Shown here piece by piece: positions 57,198-64,000 of a DNA stretch of 64,000 nucleotides. The position numbers were made by a program, and so were the translations under genes. Source of the stretch: Helicobacter pylori. Lineage in GTDB: Bacteria; Campylobacterota; Campylobacteria; Campylobacterales; Helicobacteraceae. Every line of letters starts with the position of its first letter. Position 1 is the stretch's first letter. Below the pieces are notes generated by a model. The model had not been told where the DNA came from. It was given only the letters and a program-made list of their open reading frames with translations, and ran no database searches. The stretch covers positions 744,001-808,000 of the forward strand of contig NZ_CP051500.1 in assembly GCF_016755635.1 (NCBI RefSeq). Direction: 5' to 3'.

Positions 57198-58419
57198 ATC
57201 CTTAATCTTTTTCCTTATCAAGCGTTATTTGCGTTTTGATAAAAGCCAGCCATTTATTAGCATCACCGCTTTGTTGGCTTTTTTTGGCGTGGCGGTTGGC
57301 GTGATGGTTTTGATTGTGGCTATGGCGATCATGAACGGCATGAGTAAGGAATTTGAAAAAAAGCTTTTTGTGATGAATTACCCCTTAACGCTCTATACCA
57401 CAAGCCCTTATGGGATCAGCGAAGAAGTGGTTCAAGCTTTAGAAAAAAAGTTCCCTAATTTGCTTTTTAGCCCCTATTTGCAAACCCAAAGCCTGATTAA
57501 AAGCGTGCATTCCATGAATGGCGGCGTGGTGTTTGGGGTTGATTTTTCTAAAGAAAGGCGCATCAATGAAGTTTTAAACGACGCTTTAAAAAACACCAAT
57601 GAAAACGATCTTTTTAAAAACCCTTTTAATTTGATTGTGGGGAAAAGCTTGAGATACAGCTTGAATTTAGATCTCAATCAAAAAGCCGATTTGTTTTTCA
57701 CCGAATTAGAGCCAACCGGTCTCACGCTCTCCCCTATCATGAAGCGTTTTACCATAAAAGGCGATTTTGATTCAGGGCTAAAATCTTATGACATGAGCTA
57801 CATGTATTCTAGCCTTCAAGCCATAAGCGCGATCAGGAGATTGCCCTTAGGGCTTTATGATGGGGTGCATGTCTATTCTAAAGCGCCCATGAAGGATATT
57901 GAAAATTTACGCAACGCTTTAAAAACCATCAACCACCATGGCATAGGCATTGAAGGGTGGTGGCAGCAAAACGGGAATTTTTTCTCGGCTATGGAATTGG
58001 AAAAAAGAGCGTTATTCATTGTGCTCATGCTCATTATTTTAATGGCGTCTTTGAATATCATCAGCTCGCTTTTAATGGTGGTGATGAACAGGCGTAAAGA
58101 AATCGCTTTGCTTTTTAGCATGGGGAGCAGCCAAAAAGAAATCCAAAAAACCTTTTTTTATTTGGGTAATATCATTGGTTTGGGCGGTGTGATTCTTGGG
58201 GTGGTTTTAGCGTTTTTAAGCATGTATCTTTTAAGCGTGTTCCCTATCATCTCGCTCCCGGCGGATGTTTATGGTATTAACACTTTGCCTTTAGATTTGT
58301 CTTTAATGGATTTTACGCTCACTCTAATAGGCTCTATCATTATCGTAGGGCTTTCTTCTTATTACCCGTCTAAAAAAGCTTCTACTATTGACGCTTTAAG
58401 CGTGTTAAGGAATGAATAA
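57187..58419 (+). CDS. lolE: Lipoprotein-releasing permease LolE/LolC
   Basis: The inner-membrane subunit extracts lipoproteins and hands them to LolA. The 410 residues show four membrane spans (near 25, 275, 325 and 375) around a periplasmic domain, with [21 protein letters not shown] as the FtsX-like coupling region. Only one such gene is seen, consistent with a homodimer. TTG 57187 lies within the end of secA. Confidence 0.87.
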   Translation: MPNRSLIFFLIKRYLRFDKSQPFISITALLAFFGVAVGVMVLIVAMAIMNGMSKEFEKKLFVMNYPLTLYTTSPYGISEEVVQALEKKFPNLLFSPYLQTQSLIKSVHSMNGGVVFGVDFSKERRINEVLNDALKNTNENDLFKNPFNLIVGKSLRYSLNLDLNQKADLFFTELEPTGLTLSPIMKRFTIKGDFDSGLKSYDMSYMYSSLQAISAIRRLPLGLYDGVHVYSKAPMKDIENLRNALKTINHHGIGIEGWWQQNGNFFSAMELEKRALFIVLMLIILMASLNIISSLLMVVMNRRKEIALLFSMGSSQKEIQKTFFYLGNIIGLGGVILGVVLAFLSMYLLSVFPIISLPADVYGINTLPLDLSLMDFTLTLIGSIIIVGLSSYYPSKKASTIDALSVLRNE

Positions 58420-58540
58420 ATTAAAAAATTAAATAATATTGAGATGAAATAAGGCTTTGAGTGTCTGTATTTGACTAACAAAGAAAAATTTTATTCTCAA
58501 AATTAAAAAAAACCATAATATTATGCTAGTATTAACGCAC

Positions 58541-58569
58541 GACTTAGTTAAGAATTAACTTTGTAAGTC
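58541..58569 (+). promoter_or_regulatory. Imperfect stem-loop in the hofF leader
   Basis: GACTTA with AGTTAA on the left and TTAACT with TAAGTC on the right form a nested hairpin with a small bulge around GAA. It lies about 130 bases before hofF and just after a TATGCT-type -10 candidate near 58522. Confidence 0.4.
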
Positions 58570-58595
58570 GGACTTCGTAGAAAAAAGGACGGAAG

Positions 58596-58646
58596 ATGAA
58601 CAGACTGATTAGATGTTTAAGATCTGTAAGAAAAAATTTTCTTTGA
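58596..58646 (+). CDS. 16-residue leader ORF before hofF
   Basis: AAGGACGGAAG precedes ATG 58596. The frame encodes MNRLIRCLRSVRKNFL, a basic peptide, then TGA. It could be a regulatory leader or chance. Confidence 0.3.
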   Translation: MNRLIRCLRSVRKNFL

Positions 58647-58700
58647 ATGGTGTTGGCTTACTCTATTTAGAATTTTTGGTTTATACTAAAGGTTAAACGC

Positions 58701-60200
58701 ATGAACTATAAGATTGCATCTGCTAAAAATATCGCAACGCTTCTTTTTTTATTCTCTTCTCAAAGTGAAGCTCTTGATTTGGGTAAAATCGCTAAAATCA
58801 AAGCGGGTGCTGAAAGTTTCTCTAAAGTCGGTTTCAACAACAAACCTATCAACACTAATAAAGGGCTTTACCCTACCGAAACCTTTATGACGGTCATGGC
58901 TTACATGCAAGTGGATTTTACGGAGCTTTTGCCCAAAAGCGCTACGGCTAACGGGCACCATTTAGACGGGAGTCTTGGGGGTTGGGGGGGTGCTGTTATT
59001 TATGATACCACTAAGGATTTTATTAACGAAGTTACAGGGAAAACCTATGGGGCTATGGCTTGGAACTATGTGGGCTATTGGGGCGGTCTTGTGGGGCAAA
59101 AACCATGGGCTAGTTGCGGGTTAGCCACAGGGAATTTGACTCGAGGCCAATACGATAAGATGACTCAAGCTGAAATGACACAGTTGTCTAATCAAGAAGC
59201 TTTAGCGGCTTCCACTTGTGCAAAAGGTTATGCCGCTCACACCAGAAACTATGTGATTTATAACGCTTACTTGCGCTACAACTACAAAGATATTTTTGAA
59301 ATTAGGGGCGGGAGATACGAATCCCCAGCGGATTACATGAGCGGTTACAACCAAGGCTTGGATATGACCTTAAACTTAGGGAATTTCAAATTCTGGTGGT
59401 TTAGCTCGTTTGGTCGTGGCTTTGCCTATAATGAGTGGCTTTATAATTTCTATTCGCCTAAAACCTACACTCTTAAAAACGGGCAAACCATAAACCCAGG
59501 GGTGCATGCCTTTTATATCATTTGGAATTACAAGGGTTTCAGCATTCAGCCTTTTGTCTATTTTTCACCCTTTAACGAATACGACCCTAACTTTACGATC
59601 ACTTATGATAGTAACCCCACTTTTACTGGCTTGGGGTTTCGCTCTCAAACGGATGTTACCGTGCTTAATCCCTTTTATGCTAAAAGATTTTGGGACACCT
59701 ATCAATTTGGCATGCCAGCCGGTAAAAACGCGCACAGCTTGATGATCAAACAAAAGTTTGAATGGAATGAATACAATTTTGGTTTTGGGATTTATAAATC
59801 CTTTGGGAACGCTAACTGGATGATAGGCTACCATGGTAACCGCTTGGGCTTTGACTTTTGGACGAACACCGTTTATGCAAACACCCTTAACTCTTTGTCT
59901 TACATGATGGACGCGAACGCTTTTACCGTGTTTGCCTTTGGCGGTGGGGTGCATAGGAAATTCCTTTGGGGCTTATTGGGGCGTTTGACTTATGGGCCTA
60001 GAGCTAATGAACAAGTCTTATCGCTCAACTTGGGCTATAAATTCACTAAAAATTTCTCAGCCGACATTAAATTTGAATATTATAATGTTTTGATGCATCA
60101 AGGCTATAAAATGGGGTGGAACGGGCCAAAATTAGACAGCCAGCCTGCCACCGATCAAGACAGGAGCCATATTTTCACCGAAATCGTGTGGAAGCTTTAA
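58701..60200 (+). CDS. hofF: Hof-family outer-membrane protein
   Basis: The 499-residue precursor starts MNYKIASAKNIATLLFLFSSQSEA-L and continues as a beta barrel ending in TEIVWKL. Segments AESFSKVGFN, HTRNYVIYNAYLRYN, MSGYNQGLDM, WFSSFGRGFAYNEW and LLGRLTYGPRANEQ are shared with HofE. A Cys pair (WASCGLA, ASTCAKG) could form a loop disulphide absent from HofE. An upstream hairpin and mini-ORF may regulate it. Confidence 0.88.
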   Translation: MNYKIASAKNIATLLFLFSSQSEALDLGKIAKIKAGAESFSKVGFNNKPINTNKGLYPTETFMTVMAYMQVDFTELLPKSATANGHHLDGSLGGWGGAVIYDTTKDFINEVTGKTYGAMAWNYVGYWGGLVGQKPWASCGLATGNLTRGQYDKMTQAEMTQLSNQEALAASTCAKGYAAHTRNYVIYNAYLRYNYKDIFEIRGGRYESPADYMSGYNQGLDMTLNLGNFKFWWFSSFGRGFAYNEWLYNFYSPKTYTLKNGQTINPGVHAFYIIWNYKGFSIQPFVYFSPFNEYDPNFTITYDSNPTFTGLGFRSQTDVTVLNPFYAKRFWDTYQFGMPAGKNAHSLMIKQKFEWNEYNFGFGIYKSFGNANWMIGYHGNRLGFDFWTNTVYANTLNSLSYMMDANAFTVFAFGGGVHRKFLWGLLGRLTYGPRANEQVLSLNLGYKFTKNFSADIKFEYYNVLMHQGYKMGWNGPKLDSQPATDQDRSHIFTEIVWKL

Positions 60201-60638
60201 ACCCTCTTTTAAATAACAACCCTTTAAGGGTTTGTTAAAAACGCCCAGCCATAAAACAGCCATTAAAAACCGCTCTATCGCTTATTTTAGGGCTTGTTTT
60301 TAAAATTAGAATTTTTAAACTTTTTTTATTACGCTATTTTTGGCTCTGTGATACTAAAACTTTTATTTTTAAAAATGGGCTTTTTTGTTTTGTCATTTTA
60401 AAATTTGTTTTATTAAACTTATCACAAAACTCAAAAACTCATTTCAAACTTTTATCTAAAACTCATTTTATAAGGGGATAGGGGGTATTTTGAAATAATT
60501 CTCCCCTTACAATTAAGTATCCCCTAACCCCAAGAAGACCGCCTTAAGAAATTATCGCTTGATTAAAATCAAGCTCTTTTATTATTGATTGTAAAAATGC
60601 TTTTTAGCCTTTTTTAGGTTTTATTCTTGTTGTAAAAC
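60201..60638. other. Gap between hofF and hsdS with several inverted repeats
   Basis: No gene is supported in these 438 bases. A near-palindrome AACAACCCTTTAAGGG-TTTGTT lies just after hofF at about 60216-60238. A set of G and C tracts at 60471-60531 can pair in two ways, and a hairpin at 60557-60574 separates the converging genes. The rest is poly-A/T with no clear promoter. Confidence 0.5.
60557..60574. terminator. Bidirectional terminator-like hairpin
   Basis: GCTTGATTAAAATCAAGC is a near-perfect palindrome, followed on the plus strand by TCTTTTATTATT. It sits between the ends of hofF (plus) and hsdS (minus) and could serve both. Confidence 0.5.
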
Positions 60639-61760
60639 TTATTGTTTTAAAACCCTGATTTTAGCGCTCATTAAATCGTGGTTTAAAGCTTTTTTGATGT
60701 TTTCAAATTGGCGTTTTTTGTTTTTAAGGCTAATGATTTCATTATCCAAAGCACTTAAAATGTTAGCGATAGCGATTTGTTCGTTTAGAGGGGGTAAAAA
60801 AATAGTCTTTTCTTTATAATCTTTGAAATAAATATGCGGTATTATGCTACCGCTTGTGAAATTTTTAAAATCAAAATTAGATAACAAATAAAATAAAAAC
60901 TCTGTTGTTGTCTTATAATTAGCAATTAACGCCCCCATAGTAGATAAAATATTTGTTTTAGGCGGCAAAATCCTTACTCTGCCTACACTGCCATCTTTAA
61001 CAATAGAAATATAAGGCTTATCACTAATGAAAGTTGTATCTGTATAGCCTATGAAATTATTCACATCATAGACTTTAATTTTTCCTTGTTGCGTGATTTG
61101 TTCTACGTTTAAATTTGATGTTAAATAGTTGGCAACATCCCCAAGTCTCACTCTTTGCCAATTTTGATTGAAGCCTTTCAAGCGTTTTCTTTGGCTCAAT
61201 AGTTCAAAGCTTAAAGCTTTTTTAACGCCCTCTTTTTTAAGAATGAGGGCGTCTAAAGAATAAAGATAACGATCCACATCGCTTAAAATGTTAGCGATAG
61301 CGATTTGTTCGTTTAGGGGAGGTAGGGGGATTAAAGTATTTCTAAAATTATCGTTATAAAGTCTTAAGATAGTTGTATGTTCTGTATTCCATTTAATATT
61401 AGAATAAGCATAAAATAAAAAATCATTTTTTACTAATGTTTCATCGTTGTCAATCCAAACAATATTTGAGTCTTGAAAATAAGCGGGTTTTCCATCATAA
61501 ATGACTGCCCTACCAATAGTTCCGGAAGCAGAGATTAAAATATCGCCTTTTTTTGGAAAAGAATATTTTGTTTTGTATTCTAAAAATAGCTTTTTTGAAA
61601 TAAAGGCATCAGCGGTGTTGCCAAATGTGCCTATTTTATAGAATGGAATTTCGCCATATCGTGTTGTTTGATGTTTCATAACTCTTTTACACATGCATGG
61701 TTTGCCAATATCCCCAAGCCTTACTCTTTGCCAATTTGAGGGCAGCATTAATGCGTCCAT
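60639..61760 (-). CDS. hsdS: Orphan type I restriction specificity subunit HsdS
   Basis: HsdS chooses the DNA target of type I enzymes. The 373 residues contain two target-recognition domains, each entered by NWQRVRLGD (near 8 and 205) and followed by PPLNEQIAIANILS plus a helix (near 150 and 320). The two halves thus repeat in DNA as well as protein: exact 35-bp copies and a pair of 28-bp copies. No hsdM or hsdR lies in the window, so it would have to work with a distant system or be a recombination reservoir. Confidence 0.88.
   Translation of the reverse strand: MDALMLPSNWQRVRLGDIGKPCMCKRVMKHQTTRYGEIPFYKIGTFGNTADAFISKKLFLEYKTKYSFPKKGDILISASGTIGRAVIYDGKPAYFQDSNIVWIDNDETLVKNDFLFYAYSNIKWNTEHTTILRLYNDNFRNTLIPLPPLNEQIAIANILSDVDRYLYSLDALILKKEGVKKALSFELLSQRKRLKGFNQNWQRVRLGDVANYLTSNLNVEQITQQGKIKVYDVNNFIGYTDTTFISDKPYISIVKDGSVGRVRILPPKTNILSTMGALIANYKTTTEFLFYLLSNFDFKNFTSGSIIPHIYFKDYKEKTIFLPPLNEQIAIANILSALDNEIISLKNKKRQFENIKKALNHDLMSAKIRVLKQ
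60754..60788 (-). repeat. 35-bp repeat in hsdS, copy 1
   Basis: Identical to 61282-61316. It encodes the NEQIAIANILS helix start behind the second target domain. Confidence 0.9.
61137..61164 (-). repeat. 28-bp repeat in hsdS, second target domain entry
   Basis: Matches 61710-61737 at 26 of 28 bases. It encodes the NWQRVRLGD entry segment. Confidence 0.88.
61282..61316 (-). repeat. 35-bp repeat in hsdS, copy 2
   Basis: Exact copy of 60754-60788, behind the first target domain. The pair lets target domains be swapped between halves by homologous recombination. Confidence 0.9.
61710..61737 (-). repeat. 28-bp repeat in hsdS, first target domain entry
   Basis: Partner of 61137-61164 with two mismatches. 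Confidence 0.88.
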
Positions 61761-61850
61761 GCGTTCTTTTGAATGGTTTTAAAAAAGATAACGCGCTCTA
61801 TTTTATGCATTTTGCCCCCCTTCTAAATGGCTAATGATACGATCAAGGCT

Positions 61851-63911
61851 TTAAGCCCTCATCGCGCGCATGGAATTGGCTAAGGCTAAAAGCGTAACCC
61901 CCACATCGCCAAAAACCGCTTCCCACAAGCTCGCTACCCCCATAAGCCCTAGCACGATAAAAACCGCCTTAATCCCTAAAGCAAACAAAATATTTTGCCA
62001 AATAATGCTTTTAGTTTTTCTAGCGATCGCTAAAACTTTCACTAAAGAGCTTAAGGAGTCATTAGTGATCACAATGTCTGCGCTTTGCTTGCTCAATTCT
62101 GAGCCTTTCCCCATGCCAATCCCCACGTCAGCGCTCGCTAGAGTCGGAGCGTCATTGATGCCATCGCCTACAAAAATCGCCGGGGCTTTATAGCGTTCTT
62201 TAAAGGTTTTAAACACGCTCGTTTTTTCTTCAGGCAACAAGCTCGCATGATATTCACAGCCTAGAGTTTGAGCGATGCTTTCAGTCGCGCTTTTCCTGTC
62301 CCCGCTCAAAATGCAAAAATTTTCTATCCCTTGCGCTTTCAAATCCCTTAAGCACTCTATGGCGTCATCTTTAATCTCATCGCTAATGACGATGTAGCCG
62401 ATATAAGTTTGGTTAAAAGCCACATGCACGATCGTGCCGTTTTCTTTGGAAGGGCTGTGCGCGATATGGAATTGATCGAGCATTTTTTCATTCCCTGCGA
62501 TGATTAGATCCGTATGGCATTGCACTTTAACCCCCATCCCGCTCAATTCTTCATAATTTTTAATGTCATGCTGGTGCTTATCGTCCTTTAACATTTCTTC
62601 GCATGCTTTTTGAATGGATAAAGCGATCGGGTGCGTGGATAAAAGCTGCGAGCAAGAAGCGTAATGCAAAACTTCTTCTTTAGAATGCCCGTTTTGCGGC
62701 ACAATATCTGTTACTTTAAAAACGCCTTTAGTCAAAGTGCCGGTTTTATCAAAAGCGATGCTTTTAACTTGGGTAAGCACCTCTAAAACATGCACGCCTT
62801 TCATTAAAATGCCCTTTCGGCTCGCTGCTCCCACGCCTCCAAAATACCCTAAAGGCACAGAAATCACTAACGCGCAAGGACAGCTCACCATTAAAGCCAC
62901 AAGCCCCCTATAAATCCACTCATCAAAGCTCCCCATAGAAAACAAGGGCGGTAATACAGCAATCATTAAAGCAATGAATAAAACGCTCGGGGTGTAGTAG
63001 CGTGAAAATTTAGTGATAAATTTCTCCGTTTCGCTCTTTTCATTCGTGGCTTGTTGGACTAAATCCACCACTTTAGCGATAGAAGAATCTTTATAAAGTT
63101 TTTCTACTTGAATTTCAAGGACCGCCTTTAAATTCAAGCTCCCCCCTAAAACTTTAGAGCGTTCGCTGACATTAACAGGCATGGACTCCCCACTCAACGC
63201 CCTTTCATCTAGCAAACTTTCGCCCTTGATCACCACGCCATCAACAGGCACTTTTTCGCCGACTTTCACCACCACAATGTCATTAATTCTTAAATCTTCA
63301 GGCGCAACGCTCACTAATGCATCGCCCTTTTTCAAGTAGGCTAAATTAGGGGCGACATCCACCAAAGCCTTAAGGGATTTTTTAGAGCGAGCGATAGCGA
63401 GTTTTTGCAAAAATTCGCCCGCTGAATAAAACACCATGATAGAGACGCTCTCTTCATAAGCCCCCACGCAAAAAGCCGCGATAGTCGCAATGAGCATGAG
63501 AGCGTTTTCATCAAAAAATTGCCCTTTTCTAAGCCCACGAAACGCCCCTAAAATCACATCTTTACCGCTCACTAGATACACTAAAGCTAATACCACGAAC
63601 ACCGCTTTTTCAATGAAAGGGCTAGGTTCAAGGTGTAAGATTAAAATCGCGCCTAAAAAGACAGCGATTGTGGCGATGAGTGGGGTAAAACTCAAGGGCT
63701 TTTCTGCGGCTTCTTTAAAAGACAGACTCAAATGCGGTTCGTTTTGCTTAATAAAATCCTTAACCTTTTCAAAATCGCTCGTATCCAAAAACAGCTTACT
63801 GGTGCTGAAATTGATTTGAGCTTTTTTCACATAGTCTAATTTGTTTAAATCCCTTTCTAATTTAGACGCGCAATCAGGGCAATCCAAATTGTGAATGTGG
63901 TATTCTTGCAT
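61851..63911 (-). CDS. cadA: Cd/Zn/Co-exporting P-type ATPase CadA
   Basis: CadA pumps divalent metals out of the cytoplasm and supports urease-linked metal balance. An N-terminal metal-binding domain with L-D-C-P-D-C-A (near 10) precedes membrane spans, the phosphatase motif LSGES, the channel C-P-C ([10 protein letters not shown] near 350), phosphorylation site DKTGTLTKG near 392 and [12 protein letters not shown] near 585. CPC with the short single HMA domain fits P1B-2 ATPases. AGGGAG precedes the ATG. Confidence 0.92.
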   Translation of the reverse strand: MQEYHIHNLDCPDCASKLERDLNKLDYVKKAQINFSTSKLFLDTSDFEKVKDFIKQNEPHLSLSFKEAAEKPLSFTPLIATIAVFLGAILILHLEPSPFIEKAVFVVLALVYLVSGKDVILGAFRGLRKGQFFDENALMLIATIAAFCVGAYEESVSIMVFYSAGEFLQKLAIARSKKSLKALVDVAPNLAYLKKGDALVSVAPEDLRINDIVVVKVGEKVPVDGVVIKGESLLDERALSGESMPVNVSERSKVLGGSLNLKAVLEIQVEKLYKDSSIAKVVDLVQQATNEKSETEKFITKFSRYYTPSVLFIALMIAVLPPLFSMGSFDEWIYRGLVALMVSCPCALVISVPLGYFGGVGAASRKGILMKGVHVLEVLTQVKSIAFDKTGTLTKGVFKVTDIVPQNGHSKEEVLHYASCSQLLSTHPIALSIQKACEEMLKDDKHQHDIKNYEELSGMGVKVQCHTDLIIAGNEKMLDQFHIAHSPSKENGTIVHVAFNQTYIGYIVISDEIKDDAIECLRDLKAQGIENFCILSGDRKSATESIAQTLGCEYHASLLPEEKTSVFKTFKERYKAPAIFVGDGINDAPTLASADVGIGMGKGSELSKQSADIVITNDSLSSLVKVLAIARKTKSIIWQNILFALGIKAVFIVLGLMGVASLWEAVFGDVGVTLLALANSMRAMRA

Positions 63912-63935
63912 TTTCTCTCCCTTATAAAAATCCTT

Positions 63936-64000
63936 TTAAGAAATCTTTCTAAAACTCAGCGCTTTAAGCATGTGAGATTTTTCTATATTCTCGCAAGCGT
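63936..64000 (-). CDS. ComM-like Mg-chelatase-type protein, last codons
   Basis: The frame ending at TAA 63936-63938 reads ACENIEKSHMLKALSFRKIS in its final codons. This matches the C-terminal helix of the ComM/YifB family (helicase role in natural transformation), in which a segment such as ITREHLSEALSYR occurs. The rest lies beyond the window. It would be upstream of cadA with 24 bases between. Confidence 0.55.
   Translation of the reverse strand, partial: ACENIEKSHMLKALSFRKIS

Noticed and set aside
60201-60640. CRISPR-like or insertion-sequence remnant in the hofF-hsdS gap
   Set aside because: Repeats are few, unequally spaced and inverted; no transposase frame or spacer pattern is present.

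Overview
The window is a chromosomal segment of Helicobacter pylori. The AT-rich sequence, the gene order (rimO-gpt ... flaG-fliD-fliS ... moaA-mobA-flhB ... secA-lolE-hofF-hsdS-cadA) and the Hof outer-membrane proteins match, from memory, the stretch around HP0731-HP0792 of strain 26695. No rRNA operon, intact insertion sequence, prophage or CRISPR array was seen. RNA genes are one tRNA with anticodon CAT and the tmRNA (ssrA), both on the minus strand.

Layout. 1-3.9 kb is accessory: the 3' end of an Abi/HEPN-like gene, a XerT-type tyrosine recombinase with repeat-rich flanking DNA, and a dynamin-like GTPase gene broken by a stop and a frameshift. 4-12.4 kb holds housekeeping genes: rimO, gpt, a class-V aminotransferase, pgpA, ddl, an alpha/beta hydrolase, murF, a HIT protein and prs. 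12.4-14.7 kb (minus) has a tRNA overlapping the end of rodA, and a second GTPase gene switched off by an AG dinucleotide tract. 14.9-24.1 kb is a plus-strand run: an RluD-type pseudouridine synthase, a fibronectin-III lipoprotein, trmB, ftsE-ftsX, an EnvC-like factor, then flagellar flaG-fliD-fliS and a FliT-like gene. 24.1-28.6 kb carries a TcdA-like enzyme, a hyper-acidic 48-residue protein, an N-carbamoylputrescine amidase, an NhaC-type transporter behind a leader with a short ORF, and a MATE exporter. 28.6-35.2 kb contains rny, a 5-formyl-THF cyclo-ligase with a probable AUU start, a lipoprotein, ftsY, a YkgJ-type protein and an uncharacterised two-gene locus of glycine-zipper proteins, one member frameshifted. 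35.4-46.8 kb has moaA, mobA, flhB, amiA, a nitronate monooxygenase, tyrS, spoT, rpoZ, pyrH and mqnA. 46.9-60.2 kb has acnB, a frameshifted small secreted protein, a secreted protein of unknown function, hofE, a periplasmic protein, ssrA, lolA, secA, lolE and hofF. 60.6-64 kb has a two-domain orphan HsdS, the metal ATPase cadA and the last codons of comM.

How the genes work together. Cell-wall functions are dispersed: precursor synthesis (Ddl, MurF), elongation (RodA) and septal splitting (FtsEX, a LytM protein lacking its metal ligands, and the amidase AmiA). Export and envelope biogenesis are represented by SecA, FtsY, LolA, LolE, two Hof proteins and several lipoproteins. Flagellar genes cover the cap (FliD), its neighbours (FlaG, FliS, FliT-like) and the export switch (FlhB). 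RelA/SpoT, omega, RNase Y and tmRNA form a stress and RNA-turnover theme.

The most notable feature is repeated on/off or decaying coding capacity in genes for GTPases and membrane proteins: the dynamin-like pseudogene, the AG-tract GTPase, the A7-tract glycine-zipper protein and the A9-tract secreted protein. These, the NhaC leader with competing hairpins, the AUU-start candidates and the modular hsdS are the best leads.
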